Shown here: piece by piece, positions 16,896-26,255 of the stretch
Numbering within the stretch: position 1 is the first letter of the stretch
Layout of the letters: each line of letters opens with the position of its first letter
Origin: Planctomycetaceae bacterium
GTDB taxonomy: Bacteria > Planctomycetota > Planctomycetia > Planctomycetales > Planctomycetaceae
DNA: 64,000 bases
Reading direction: 5' to 3'
NCBI GenBank assembly: GCA_017795105.1
Contig: CP051247.1
Location: forward strand, 5,470,001-5,534,000
Position numbers and translations under genes: made by a program
Notes under the pieces: generated by a model
Told to the model about the DNA's origin: nothing
The model's database searches: none
Seen by the model: only the letters and a program-made list of their open reading frames with translations

Positions 16896-18917
16896 TCAGA
16901 CTACGGGCTGCAACATTCTTTCGTCACCAAAGTTAATAAGGTCATGATCCAGTCCACGGAGGCATTCGGTCAGCTGATGCAGTTCTTCGCTGGTGAAAAC
17001 AATGGTTTGTTGGTTGTGCTCACCAGACGATGCTCCCCGCATCATCAACTGACCAAAGCTCACCTTGTTGGCACTCTGTTGGCGAGGCTCATCGAAGATC
17101 AGCAGCCCTGGATGGTTCGTGTTCTCCGAGCGAGCCAACTCCTGCATCCCCATTAAATATGCCCAGATTGTTCGTATCAGGTCGCTTGCGGAGATACTCG
17201 CTTGTAAGTCGAAACCGTCGTGTTCCGGGAGATACGAGTCTGTAGAAATGTAAATTTCATCGACTGGAAGGCTTGAAAAGCCGTAGTCGCTGAGCTGTTT
17301 TCGGAGTATTTCTGTCAGCGTCGCAATCTTGGATTTATCTGCTGTTGAAACATCATCTTTGGGTAACGCCTTCAGGTCTGACTCAATATTCTTCCATTGT
17401 TCCGCTTTTCCGGCCAGTTCCTCAAGCACCTCCTGAAATCTTCTTTCAACTTCGCTGTACTGCTCGATTGACTGCTCCAGCGTGATTCGAGTTCTGATGG
17501 CTGCTTCTGACGGGAGCCGTCCGTCTGACACTAATGTCTGGTGAATACTTCTTATTTGGGAACGAAGCTCAGCGGTTTCACCACGGATTGCCGACACTTG
17601 TCGCTCTCGAGCCGCAACTGCCCTTTCTGCGTCGCCCAGTACGAGTTCGAACGTCTTTTTCTGCTCCTCAAGAAAGTCGATGTTTTCATCCAACGACATC
17701 ACAGGCTGCTTCGACTTGAGCGGAACGAGCGAATCAGGGATAGATTGGTGACATACGGGGCAAGTACCGCGATTGAGGTCGAAGTCTTTCTTTGACCCCA
17801 TTTCGTTGAGCGTTCTCGCATCCTTGTTTTGGATGAGATCCTCCTTGATGGCTGACAGCCGTTTCCGCGTCGCCTCGACTTCTTCTTTCTCCAATTGCAG
17901 CGTATTTAGGAGGCGAGACAGTAGCACCTCTCGCTCTCTCACTACCGTCTGTAGATGGCTGAGTTCCGATTCCGCAGTGTCAGAGATTTCTTGCACTTTG
18001 GGAATTTCTTGATTAACAAGACGATTTCTGTGCTTCTTTTTCTCGGTGATGGCGTCAGTGAGATGAATCCAATTGTCGTTTGATGGAATTACGATTGCCG
18101 GCGAAACTTCCGGGGGCCATTTCGCTGTTGGAAGTTTCGGAAGTCTGCGGATCTCTCCTTGTATCGTACCAGCAGTTCCAGCTGCTTTTTCGTGCAAACC
18201 GCTCCATTCTGTGATGACCTTCGATCGGTCAGTCCTTAGCTGCTGCCTTCGAAGTGCTATTTCGTAGGCATCGAGCCTGAGAAGGAATTCAACCACCCGA
18301 TGATGCGGCTCACGAACGCCAAAGCGAGTCGGAAGTGGCGGCTGAATCGTAGACCATCCTCTCTTCTGCTCAACAAAAACGAAGGGAAAAATTAGCTGAA
18401 CATAAAGCGGACATTCTCTGTCGTCATACGTGGAGACCATGGGGAGACTCCATTTCAAAAACTTTATCAGCTCGCGGTGGAAGCCGGCTTCTCTTGTCGC
18501 TGCACCATCCCGGTTCACGAAGAAATCCGCTGAAGCGTAATGACCTGGCTCACTGAGAGCCGGTCCATAAATGATTGTCATCAAGCGTCGGTCTCGCTCG
18601 CCTTTTATCGTTCGATGTACGGTGATCGTCTCTTGAAAATCATTCTCGATTTCTAAGTAAACGTTGGATTCGAGAACATCGTACTGAACTCCATTCCACT
18701 CGATTTTATTCGTCACAGCGGGTGTCAACGGTAGATCGGACTGGCTGGTCGTCAACATTGCTTCGAGACCTAAGGCAACGAGAATGGACTTGAAACAGGT
18801 CGACTTTCCGCGAGTATTGTCCGCCCGGATAACCACTAGCCCGTCTTTAAACGGAATGTTTGACTCGAATGAGCCGCCTGCTGACTCCACCGCAATCTTT
18901 AGCCTGCGTAGTTTCAT
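16896..18917 (-). CDS. SMC/Rad50-like ATPase with zinc hook (ABC-3C ATPase component)
   Basis: I chose the ATG at 18917, which overlaps the upstream stop as ATGA; a second Met lies two codons upstream. The ~673-aa protein has an N-terminal Walker A variant (RADNTRGKST, about residues 32-41), long coiled-coil arms, a CPVCH zinc-hook-like turn in the middle and a C-terminal Walker B (LLIFDEPRQ). It is the third gene of a set with a middle component and a nuclease-like effector, the layout described for ABC-three-component (ABC-3C) conflict systems. It probably senses invading DNA or its perturbation and switches on the effector. Confidence 0.85.
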   Translation of the reverse strand: MKLRRLKIAVESAGGSFESNIPFKDGLVVIRADNTRGKSTCFKSILVALGLEAMLTTSQSDLPLTPAVTNKIEWNGVQYDVLESNVYLEIENDFQETITVHRTIKGERDRRLMTIIYGPALSEPGHYASADFFVNRDGAATREAGFHRELIKFLKWSLPMVSTYDDRECPLYVQLIFPFVFVEQKRGWSTIQPPLPTRFGVREPHHRVVEFLLRLDAYEIALRRQQLRTDRSKVITEWSGLHEKAAGTAGTIQGEIRRLPKLPTAKWPPEVSPAIVIPSNDNWIHLTDAITEKKKHRNRLVNQEIPKVQEISDTAESELSHLQTVVREREVLLSRLLNTLQLEKEEVEATRKRLSAIKEDLIQNKDARTLNEMGSKKDFDLNRGTCPVCHQSIPDSLVPLKSKQPVMSLDENIDFLEEQKKTFELVLGDAERAVAARERQVSAIRGETAELRSQIRSIHQTLVSDGRLPSEAAIRTRITLEQSIEQYSEVERRFQEVLEELAGKAEQWKNIESDLKALPKDDVSTADKSKIATLTEILRKQLSDYGFSSLPVDEIYISTDSYLPEHDGFDLQASISASDLIRTIWAYLMGMQELARSENTNHPGLLIFDEPRQQSANKVSFGQLMMRGASSGEHNQQTIVFTSEELHQLTECLRGLDHDLINFGDERMLQPVV

Positions 18918-19393
18918 GACCATTCTCTTTTGAACATCGATTGCACAAACGCTTCATTGACACGATATCCTACGGCGTTAATAAACCGCTTTTCGCTGGC
19001 CAACAGCAACGGATTTTGCATTAACTCATCAGCGAATTTCTTTCCCGCAGAAGTCAGTTCAAGCCGGTCCTTCTTGCCACGTTTTACGAGTCCTTCTCCA
19101 ATGGCGTAGTCGATCGCTCGGTTAAGTGCGGGTTCAATTCTGACAATGACGAGGCCCGGAGGGATGACGTTTTCAATGGCGTCGAGGAGCGTCTCCGCCA
19201 CTTCTTTGGACCTAGCGGCCGAACTCAGAACGTGTATTCTCCGTAGACTGGATTTGTCTCCTCGACAACACTTTCGCAGAAGCAGTACGAGAAGACTGAC
19301 TCGCCATAAAGGCCGAAGATCGCCAGGTAAGGCCGCTGGTCGTTCACGGAAAATGATTGGAACGTCGAGTTCGGGGATGGTTAATTCATCCAT
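18914..19393 (-). CDS. ABC-3C middle component-like protein
   Basis: The ATG at 19393 (MDELTIPELDVPIIFRERP) gives a 159-aa product overlapping the upstream gene by 8 bases. It shows a helical, winged-helix-like region (RPLWRVSLLVLLLRKC..., AIDYAIGEGLVKRGKKDRLELTSAGKKFADEL) typical of the small middle components encoded between the effector and the SMC-like ATPase in ABC-3C systems. It overlaps the ATPase gene by four bases. The assignment rests on gene order, size and fold pattern rather than on a specific motif. Confidence 0.75.
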   Translation of the reverse strand: MDELTIPELDVPIIFRERPAALPGDLRPLWRVSLLVLLLRKCCRGDKSSLRRIHVLSSAARSKEVAETLLDAIENVIPPGLVIVRIEPALNRAIDYAIGEGLVKRGKKDRLELTSAGKKFADELMQNPLLLASEKRFINAVGYRVNEAFVQSMFKREWS

Positions 19394-20315
19394 CGAGTTC
19401 TCCTTCCGGAAAATCAAGAGGACAGCGGAGCATCCAATCGGCGACAGCTTCGAGTGCGAGGGATTTCACGTTTAGCTGCGAAAGGGCTTCAACTTCGTCG
19501 CTCAATGTCTGCTGGAAGTCTAATCGAGTCTCCTTGAATATTCGGGCTGACTCCGTAGTCTCCATTTGAATTGACGCTAATAGATGTTCATACTGCCCTT
19601 TGATTTGCAGGATCTGTTCGTAACTGGTGTTCGAAAAATGCCTGATCTTGTCGAGCAGGTTTTGTCCTTGAATATGCCAAATCAGCACGTCGCGGCGGAA
19701 CTTCTCTCGTTGCTTAGGAAGTGCGACCGTGCTGAGACGTGTGAGCTTCTCGTCTAATGACTGCAAGAGGCCAGGATTTCCGTCCATCCACTCGATGATT
19801 GCCTGATTATCGGGTGAATCGAGGGAGATGCAGATCGACTGGGATTTGTACGAGAGGAGTTTGTCACGTTCGGTTGCGAAATGGTCTTCGTCGCAGACAG
19901 TGACATAGAAACTCTGATCAGCATATGGAAGTGCTGCATCACGAACTTCTTTCGTCATTTTGTTGGTATGGCCGATCAGTTCCTTTTGGCTCGTGATCGG
20001 CACGATCAAAGCCCAGCAAGTGATCGATGTTGGTCCGAGCATTTTGGCCAGCAACTTCTTGTTATTGATGAACTTGGTGATGTCTGTTGTCATTTTATCC
20101 CGCTGAGCCTGATACAGCTGCTTGACGGTCTTCCCAGGCTCTGCCCCGTATGCTTGATAAGCATGACCTTCTTTGCGAGTAAAGCCTTCAAGGCCGCCAT
20201 CCCCCGACGTATCTGGGACTTTCACGTAGTTGGTGGGGCCATAATGCTCCGTGAGCAGCTGGTTTGCCCAAACCTGCCATTCATCGCCATGCATGGGAAG
20301 GCCAAGACCCGTCAT
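19386..20315 (-). CDS. Nuclease-like effector of ABC-3C system
   Basis: The N-terminal region of this 309-aa protein (HGDEWQVWANQLLTEHYG, SGDGGLEGF, HAYQAYG) follows the Mrr/restriction-endonuclease-like layout, with GDGG supplying the Asp. The usual ExK is replaced by a QAY-type element, so activity may be altered or lost. The C-terminal part is helical (about 185-300), possibly coiled-coil. It is coupled to its upstream Abi_C gene by an ATGA overlap and to the middle component downstream. It is probably the effector that kills or arrests the cell or degrades DNA when the ATPase signals. Confidence 0.75.
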   Translation of the reverse strand: MTGLGLPMHGDEWQVWANQLLTEHYGPTNYVKVPDTSGDGGLEGFTRKEGHAYQAYGAEPGKTVKQLYQAQRDKMTTDITKFINNKKLLAKMLGPTSITCWALIVPITSQKELIGHTNKMTKEVRDAALPYADQSFYVTVCDEDHFATERDKLLSYKSQSICISLDSPDNQAIIEWMDGNPGLLQSLDEKLTRLSTVALPKQREKFRRDVLIWHIQGQNLLDKIRHFSNTSYEQILQIKGQYEHLLASIQMETTESARIFKETRLDFQQTLSDEVEALSQLNVKSLALEAVADWMLRCPLDFPEGELDG

Positions 20316-21145
20316 TCGTCACCCGCTCCCAATTTGTGAATGAGGTAATTCACGAGTGTGGCGGAAATTCCAACAACCAGCATTGCATCTTCCCGAGTTG
20401 GATCATTCCCTTCTTTCCCGTGCCGAGCGTTCTCCGAAGCAAATCCCCAGAGCTTTTCCACAGCTGAGTCCACTGGCTTGGGGAACAGGTCAGGATGGCT
20501 TTGGATCAATTTTCCCAATGTTGGCTTGTGATCCTTCGCAACATCACGGGATAAACATTCAAGAGCAGCCATCGCATGCTGAATTGCTCCCGAGGTATCA
20601 GCGAAAGGACGGCGAGAAAGGTCCTGCATTGCCTCTCTCAACTCAGTAAGAGCTGTTGGCCGCTTCGCTTGTTCCAAGTTCTGCGACGCCTGTTTCAAGT
20701 ATTCTTCATAGCTGTCTTCGCCTCTGGCGGTGATCTTCTCGTCGTTCAACTTCCAGCCAATTCCGAATTCAGCCATTAGTAGGTTGATTTCATCTTCGAA
20801 CCTCAATTGACCTATTGAGCCTTCTCCAAGAGAAACTGGGCCCTTGGATGCCAATGTTCGGGAGATCGCTTCGACAATGTCGTACACTCGATACCAAGGA
20901 CAATGCTCGATGTGTGACTGCACTTCTCCCCACACGTTTGGGTAAGCGGACCAATTGCTCGGATCGGGTCGTTTTCGCAATACTTTACAAACGATCTCTC
21001 TCAGATCATGTGGGTCGAGTCCACCTTCATCTCTTGCTACAGCGAGGACAGCATGCCGAAAATCCTCGGGAGCGTCCTCCCAGATAGAGATTGGGGGATT
21101 GTCATCGTGAAATCCATGTCTTCTTGAGAATGAGTCATTTGGCAC
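20312..21145 (-). CDS. Abortive-infection C-terminal (Abi_C) domain protein
   Basis: The 277-aa protein has a C-terminal Abi_C-like block (about 195-270) with AIQHAMAALECLSRDV, TLGKLIQSHPDLFP and AVEKLWGFASENARHGKEGNDP, ending AMLVVGISATLVNYLI. This is the HEPN-related fold of abortive-infection proteins. The NARHGK segment could act as the Rx-H active site. It is coupled by ATGA overlap to the ABC-3C effector, so it may be a fourth component of that system. Confidence 0.85.
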   Translation of the reverse strand: MPNDSFSRRHGFHDDNPPISIWEDAPEDFRHAVLAVARDEGGLDPHDLREIVCKVLRKRPDPSNWSAYPNVWGEVQSHIEHCPWYRVYDIVEAISRTLASKGPVSLGEGSIGQLRFEDEINLLMAEFGIGWKLNDEKITARGEDSYEEYLKQASQNLEQAKRPTALTELREAMQDLSRRPFADTSGAIQHAMAALECLSRDVAKDHKPTLGKLIQSHPDLFPKPVDSAVEKLWGFASENARHGKEGNDPTREDAMLVVGISATLVNYLIHKLGAGDE

Positions 21146-21170
21146 AGTGCTGGCCCTTTCGTTTAATCGG

Positions 21171-21530
21171 TTAGCTCAACCCCCAATAGTCCCTGCAGGT
21201 CTGTAGGACGACGGCTTTGAGGACTTCGAAGGGGACGGTGGCCGCTTGGCCTTTGAGTTTAGTCATCGCTTTGTTCCAGACGGTGTCGTTTCGGGCTGCG
21301 TCGAGGAATTCGTGTCCGGCCCACGTAAGTGATCGAGGTTTCCATTCGAATCCATGCATTGTTGACAGATCGTTTGCCTCGATGAGCCCCGCCTCTGCGA
21401 GAAGTTTTACATGGTAGCTGACCGCTTTGTCGTCATGACCAGGAAGGGTCAGGTCGATTAAGCCTTGTGTGTTGTCACTTGCTTCGACGGCCAGAAGGAC
21501 TTCTCGTACCAGCTCAAAATCGCGTTTCAT
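21171..21530 (-). CDS. DUF2513 protein
   Basis: The 119-aa protein MKRDFELVREVLLAVEASD...HVKLLAEAGLIEANDLSTMHGFEWKPRSLTWAGHEFLDAARND matches the DUF2513 family pattern in size and motif order: a small winged-helix protein found in phages and defence islands, function unknown. It lies 18 bases after the Shedu-like gene and 25 bases before the Abi_C gene, within the same transcription unit. Confidence 0.88.
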   Translation of the reverse strand: MKRDFELVREVLLAVEASDNTQGLIDLTLPGHDDKAVSYHVKLLAEAGLIEANDLSTMHGFEWKPRSLTWAGHEFLDAARNDTVWNKAMTKLKGQAATVPFEVLKAVVLQTCRDYWGLS

Positions 21531-21548
21531 TGTTCGACCTCCCTCTTC

Positions 21549-22661
21549 TCAGAATGGCGTCGCATCATCATTCTCCTCCGGTGGGGCTGAGTGCGTCGAT
21601 TCGCCCAGGTTTGCGTGGATGATTTGGTCGCAGGTCCGAACAATTCCGTCGAAGGTGATGACTTCAATGTTCTGAAGATGAGAGTTGTACATCCGCAGTG
21701 CGAGTCGCTTCTGTTCGATGTCCTCCTCGGCATCGTCAATTGTCCCGATGAGGACTTTTGCCCGGACCTTGTACAGGTCAGTTTTGTATCTGGCGATGAA
21801 GTGGTCTCGCTGCCTCTCGATTTCGGAGATATAACCTGCGGCTTGGTTGACCGCGTCATTGACCTCGGAGGAGACGATCCACTTATTGCGGTGCTGTTTG
21901 AAGAGAGTTGCGTTACTGCGTTTGAGTTCGATGATGTCGTAGCCGCTGTCGGCTGTCTTGAGCATCATGTCCAGATTCTCTTCGTCGGTCCAATGCCGTT
22001 TGGGGATGTGCTCGACGTACTGGGCACCGAGCATCCACCAATTTTGGTCGAAGAGTCGTTGGAAGAATCGTTCCTCAGCCTCTGACTTCATCAGTTCCCG
22101 CAGTTCTTTGAGGGCTGCCGTTCGATGAGAGGCTCTCAGGGCAGAAGCCACCATTCTTCGGTGATCCGTTTCTCCGAGATTGGGCAAGTCCTGGAGATCT
22201 TGAGCACGGTCTGCCAGTGCCGAGATGAGGCCACTGAGATTGTTGGTGTCGAAATCTGCCAACAGATCAAGGAGCTCAGAGGCCTTCGGATCAGGTCGGC
22301 CTTCAACTACGGTGTAGTGACTTGGAGCTGTCGTGCCGTCGATTGCGGTCAGAAACGCGATGACTCGATCGATTTCTTCGTCTTTGCATTTCCAGTGCTT
22401 AAGTCGGTCTTTGACATCCCACTGGACCCCTGTATCTACATAGAAGGGGTAGTCGTTGAAGTGCACCTCTTTATGAGTGATCTCTCCTGATTTGGGATTT
22501 TTGAATTGTAGGACGCTCACTACCTTGTAAGTGTTCCTTCCCTTGTGGATCACTGCACTCTGACTACAGTCACAGTTTATGATCTTCGAGGTCCTCGTTT
22601 TTATCTCAAGAAGGAACTCGTCCTCGCTGGGATGTTCGAATCGCTTCTTAGCCATCGCCAT
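21549..22661 (-). CDS. Shedu-like (DUF4263) nuclease
   Basis: This 370-aa protein carries the DUF4263/SduA pattern in its C-terminal half. The segments RFFQRLFDQNWWMLGAQYV, a PD-(D/E)XK core with DMMLKTADSGYDIIELKR (Asp and E-x-K), the DAVNQAAGYISEI helix and VLIGTIDD are all present. Shedu is a single-protein antiphage nuclease that forms a homo-oligomer and cuts DNA. The N-terminal half is a separate domain that probably regulates it. The start overlaps the HsdS end by 14 bases, so it is embedded directly in the type I RM operon. Confidence 0.88.
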   Translation of the reverse strand: MAMAKKRFEHPSEDEFLLEIKTRTSKIINCDCSQSAVIHKGRNTYKVVSVLQFKNPKSGEITHKEVHFNDYPFYVDTGVQWDVKDRLKHWKCKDEEIDRVIAFLTAIDGTTAPSHYTVVEGRPDPKASELLDLLADFDTNNLSGLISALADRAQDLQDLPNLGETDHRRMVASALRASHRTAALKELRELMKSEAEERFFQRLFDQNWWMLGAQYVEHIPKRHWTDEENLDMMLKTADSGYDIIELKRSNATLFKQHRNKWIVSSEVNDAVNQAAGYISEIERQRDHFIARYKTDLYKVRAKVLIGTIDDAEEDIEQKRLALRMYNSHLQNIEVITFDGIVRTCDQIIHANLGESTHSAPPEENDDATPF

Positions 22662-23856
22662 CTCCGTTGAAGATCTTGTTTAGAGCAGAAGGAAGCATCG
22701 CTGATAAAGCTAGCGAGGACTCGGACTGCTGAATTTCAAGAAGATTGATCCGATCGTGAACAGCTTCTATGTGTGAGACGACCCGCTGTTGCTGGTTCAA
22801 CGGAGGCAATGGTATTTGTATCCCAGAGAGCAGCTTCGTGTTGAAACCTGGCCTGGTAGCACCCCGAACCTGATCGAAGATCTGTGCTCGAACAAAATGT
22901 GCTCCGCGTAGTGCTGCAAGCAGGTATTGGGGAAGGCATCTTGTATGGTCCAACCGAACACGGAAGAGGTGTCCAGACATGATCCACCCGTCGCATTCTG
23001 TTGGGACAATGCAAACTTTCCCCAATGTGGCCCCAGACCTTGCGAAGAGTATGTCATCGGTCTTGATCGAGTATCGGTTGAGTGCTGCGGCCTTCTCCTC
23101 TGTGACATGATCGAGACGGTCGAGGCGAATCCCACTTGGCCACACGTTTCCGACGTTGAGTACCGGAACTCCAGTGTCGACATATTCAGATGAGTGCAGT
23201 TGGGCACCGAATGGACCAGTTTGAACTGGTCCTACCTTTCCTACACCAAGTTCACCAATCGGGCATGTTGGGAACCGATCCAACCTTGCATAGGCTCGGG
23301 TTGTTTCTGCGAAGATGAGTGCAGCTGTTTGTTCATTCGATTCTATACGCAACTCCTTTGCCTCCTCGACTCGGGTGGCCACGGCGTCGATCCATTCGAC
23401 GATCTTCTGCTGCTCGGACAGCGGTGGGAGGGGGATCTGATATTCAAGAACATGCCCCGGTCGGATTGCTGCGTAGTTGGTCGATCCTTGGGCAGAGACT
23501 TGATCGAAGAATGCAGGAGTTTGGATGTAGTATCCTAGGAATCGGCGATCAAGCCGTGCCAGATCGATTTCAAAGAGGAAGTAGTGGCTGCTGACAATCG
23601 CCCCTTCAAGATCGTCTGGGACGATCCCATATCCCCCGTGCTTCGCATCGATCTCAGCAACAAGTAGTTCACCGCTACCGCAGACCTGTTGTTTCTTTGT
23701 CTTGATCTCTGCTCCGTCAACATGGTCTCGGAGTACAATCCCGCGTGCGTGCAGTTGCACCCGACATCGCTTGTATCTCTCGAAGTCGTCGATCTGAATG
23801 AACTCTTTCCTGTGAGAGATCACATCCCGAAGTGGAACCATCGGCCATTTGCTCAT
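22648..23856 (-). CDS. hsdS: Type I restriction-modification specificity subunit HsdS
   Basis: The ATG at 23856 (MSKWPMVPLRDVIS) overlaps the HsdM stop as ATGA; the longer open frame upstream is an HsdM shadow. The 402-aa protein shows two target-recognition domain repeats. Each ends with the conserved PLPPLxEQQKIV / PLPPLNQQQRVV helix (about residues 135 and 350). HsdS sets the DNA sequence recognised by the HsdRMS complex. It is transcribed with hsdR, hsdM and the following Shedu-like gene. Confidence 0.93.
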   Translation of the reverse strand: MSKWPMVPLRDVISHRKEFIQIDDFERYKRCRVQLHARGIVLRDHVDGAEIKTKKQQVCGSGELLVAEIDAKHGGYGIVPDDLEGAIVSSHYFLFEIDLARLDRRFLGYYIQTPAFFDQVSAQGSTNYAAIRPGHVLEYQIPLPPLSEQQKIVEWIDAVATRVEEAKELRIESNEQTAALIFAETTRAYARLDRFPTCPIGELGVGKVGPVQTGPFGAQLHSSEYVDTGVPVLNVGNVWPSGIRLDRLDHVTEEKAAALNRYSIKTDDILFARSGATLGKVCIVPTECDGWIMSGHLFRVRLDHTRCLPQYLLAALRGAHFVRAQIFDQVRGATRPGFNTKLLSGIQIPLPPLNQQQRVVSHIEAVHDRINLLEIQQSESSLALSAMLPSALNKIFNGDGDG

Positions 23857-25400
23857 GGTTTCCTCCCTAGGAGTTCCTTGATCTCCTGCATGATCTCCGT
23901 GATGCGAAGTTCTTTGGTGAGGATGTCGTCCACGAGTTGTTCGGGTGGGAGGTGTTCGAAATCGGGAGCGGCGTTCGGGTTCTTCCGATCGAGGTTGCAG
24001 TTGTCGTCCAGAATTTCCTTCGCCGTGACCTTCCAGGCTCGGTCGGTTTCCTTCCGTTTCTTCCACCACTTGATGCAGTCGGAGAACTCTTCGTGCTGGA
24101 GCGGCTTGGTTTTGGTGTATTGCCTGCGGTCTTCCGGGAGCGGCTGTTCGTAGAACCAGACGTCTTTCGTCGGCCCGGTGCGATCAAAGAATAGGAGATT
24201 CGTTGGGATGCTGGTGTAGGGAGCGAAGACGCCGTTGGGCAGTCGGATGATGGTGTGCAGGTTGAACCGGGTCAGGAGTTCCTGCTTGATGCGGGCACAG
24301 ACACCATCTCCAAAGAGGGTTCCATTGGGAACAACGACCGCAGCCCGTCCGGGGTTGGGGGTCGTCTTAAGCCGTCGCATGATGAGTTGCAGGAACAACA
24401 GGGCCGTTTCCGATGTTTGCTTGTCGTCCGGGAAGTTCCCCTGAATCCCTTTCTCTTCCTCGCCGCCGAAGGGGGGGTTGGTCAGGATGACGTCAACGCG
24501 ATCCTTCTCGGTGATGTCGGTCAGCTTTTGAGCGAGGCTGTTCCCTTTGAGGATCTGCGGGGACTCCAGCCCATGCAGGAGCAGGTTCATCTCGCAGAGC
24601 ATGTAGGGGAGTGTTTTGGCTTCCCCGCCGAAGATGCTTTGTTCTTGAAGGACTTTGCGTTGCTCAACCGTCTTGCACTGTTTCTCCAGATGCTGGAAGG
24701 CTTCGCAAAGGAATCCCCCGGTTCCACAGGCCGGGTCCAGAACGGTTTCCCCAAGTTGCGGGTCCATCAGTTCGACCATCAGCCGGACCACGGACCGGGG
24801 GGTGTAGAACTCGCCGGAATCTCCCGCTGCATCCCGCATCTCTTTGAGCATGCTCTCGTAGAGATGGCCGAGGGTATGGATTTCTTCTGTCGAGTCGAAG
24901 TGGATGCCGTTGACTTTGTTGATGACATCCCGCAGCAGGTAACCGCTTTCCATCCGGTTATTGACGCCAGAGAAGACTGAGGCGACGACGTCTCGACGGT
25001 CATCCCCGTTGCTGCCTTGAAGGCTTCGCAGGTAGGCGATTAGTCCTGGTCCTTTGGTGCCATCTGGCCGGACTGCTTCTTCATGATCAACGAACTTGAT
25101 TAGGGCATCACCACTGAGTCCGTCTTCCTGAGCTGCCCAGTCCCGCCAACGATAGGGTGTTTCGATGACCGGTCGAAACTTTTGCTTCTTCAGCTTCGCC
25201 CGTTCCTCTTCGATCTTCTCCTGATCGTCCAGGAACTTGAGGAACATGACCCATGTGAGCATCGGCAGCCGGTCCAGGTCTCCATTGAGACCTTTGTCCT
25301 TCCGCATGATGTCACGAGCCGATTTGACCAGGCTCCCCAGTCGTTGTGCGGTGGTGAGCGGCTTCGGTGCTTTCTTCTTGGTGGCTGCCTTCTTGGCCAT
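23853..25400 (-). CDS. hsdM: Type I restriction-modification methyltransferase HsdM
   Basis: The 515-aa N6-adenine methyltransferase has the SAM-binding DPACGTGGF (residues 222-230) and the catalytic NPPF (308-311), with an N-terminal HsdM_N helical domain and a typical LGHLYESMLKEM segment. It modifies the host recognition sites and is required for restriction. Its stop overlaps hsdS. It is separated from hsdR by a PD-(D/E)XK gene, which is unusual. Confidence 0.96.
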   Translation of the reverse strand: MAKKAATKKKAPKPLTTAQRLGSLVKSARDIMRKDKGLNGDLDRLPMLTWVMFLKFLDDQEKIEEERAKLKKQKFRPVIETPYRWRDWAAQEDGLSGDALIKFVDHEEAVRPDGTKGPGLIAYLRSLQGSNGDDRRDVVASVFSGVNNRMESGYLLRDVINKVNGIHFDSTEEIHTLGHLYESMLKEMRDAAGDSGEFYTPRSVVRLMVELMDPQLGETVLDPACGTGGFLCEAFQHLEKQCKTVEQRKVLQEQSIFGGEAKTLPYMLCEMNLLLHGLESPQILKGNSLAQKLTDITEKDRVDVILTNPPFGGEEEKGIQGNFPDDKQTSETALLFLQLIMRRLKTTPNPGRAAVVVPNGTLFGDGVCARIKQELLTRFNLHTIIRLPNGVFAPYTSIPTNLLFFDRTGPTKDVWFYEQPLPEDRRQYTKTKPLQHEEFSDCIKWWKKRKETDRAWKVTAKEILDDNCNLDRKNPNAAPDFEHLPPEQLVDDILTKELRITEIMQEIKELLGRKP

Positions 25401-25426
25401 ATTGATTTGTCCGACTGTGGCTAATC

Positions 25427-26215
25427 TTACTTTACGTATTTCCGAAGTTTCTTTTTATTTTCATCAGTGAGCTGTGTCTCCAGAAAGTCATCAATCCGAG
25501 AAGGCACGCCCTGCTCCTGCGATGCTTCTACCAAAAACTCCCATTCCGAATAGTTATTTACGTCTTCAGGGGCGATTATGAATCCAACACCGTGCCGACT
25601 TGCCTCCTCAGAAATCGATTGAACGAGTTCGCGTTTGTCCTTCCGCTCTTCTTCTGACATCGACGCTATCAAGTAAGCTCTTGTTCCTGCTCTCAAATGT
25701 GAAAGGGCTTCGTAAACTCCTGTAATATCAAGACCATCTCCGGTCTTAACTTCAAAAGTGATTACATCAACGAACTTTCCTGGGAGATTGAGGTAGTTGG
25801 CTACGTTCACTACGACAATGTCAGGTCGAGTCCATGTCCCTCCTGTATCCCTTCGCCCCTGCATTGCTGTGACCTGCACAATGAATTGCTCGAACTTAAG
25901 TTCTTTTGACCATTTCGCCTGTAACACATCAGCGAGGGGAGCGTACAGTGAAGATTCTGCTCTCGATGAAGGGGCGACCGGTTCTACTTCGGGTTTGATC
26001 TCGTCGGAAGGTCGCACATCTGTCCGGAATATGCTCCCTCCTTTTCCACGCCCCAAGCCAAGAATCTCTTGGTCGATTAGAGGGTTGCGAACTTCCCAGT
26101 ATTTTTCTTCGCTCCAACCGAGCGACTGACGTAAAGACTTGTTTCCAATGCTGCTACCGTCAACAGGCACTTTGCCTAGAAGAGTTTTTTGATCCTCTGA
26201 TAACCTATCTGACAT
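25427..26215 (-). CDS. wHTH + PD-(D/E)XK protein inserted in type I RM operon
   Basis: The 262-aa protein has an N-terminal winged-helix-like region (residues 1-60, SEEKYWEVRNPLIDQEILGLGRGKGG). Its central nuclease core has RPDIVVVNV (Asp), VITFEVKTGDG (E-V-K) and YEALSHLRAGTRAYLIASM, the order of a restriction-endonuclease fold. It sits between hsdR and hsdM with short spacers on both sides (26 and 40 bases). It could be an extra nuclease effector or an accessory that recognises DNA. Similar proteins occur as passengers in RM operons. Confidence 0.8.
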   Translation of the reverse strand: MSDRLSEDQKTLLGKVPVDGSSIGNKSLRQSLGWSEEKYWEVRNPLIDQEILGLGRGKGGSIFRTDVRPSDEIKPEVEPVAPSSRAESSLYAPLADVLQAKWSKELKFEQFIVQVTAMQGRRDTGGTWTRPDIVVVNVANYLNLPGKFVDVITFEVKTGDGLDITGVYEALSHLRAGTRAYLIASMSEEERKDKRELVQSISEEASRHGVGFIIAPEDVNNYSEWEFLVEASQEQGVPSRIDDFLETQLTDENKKKLRKYVK

Positions 26216-26255
26216 GCTTTGGTCCGATTTGCGTCAAAGTGTGTGGGGATAGCAG

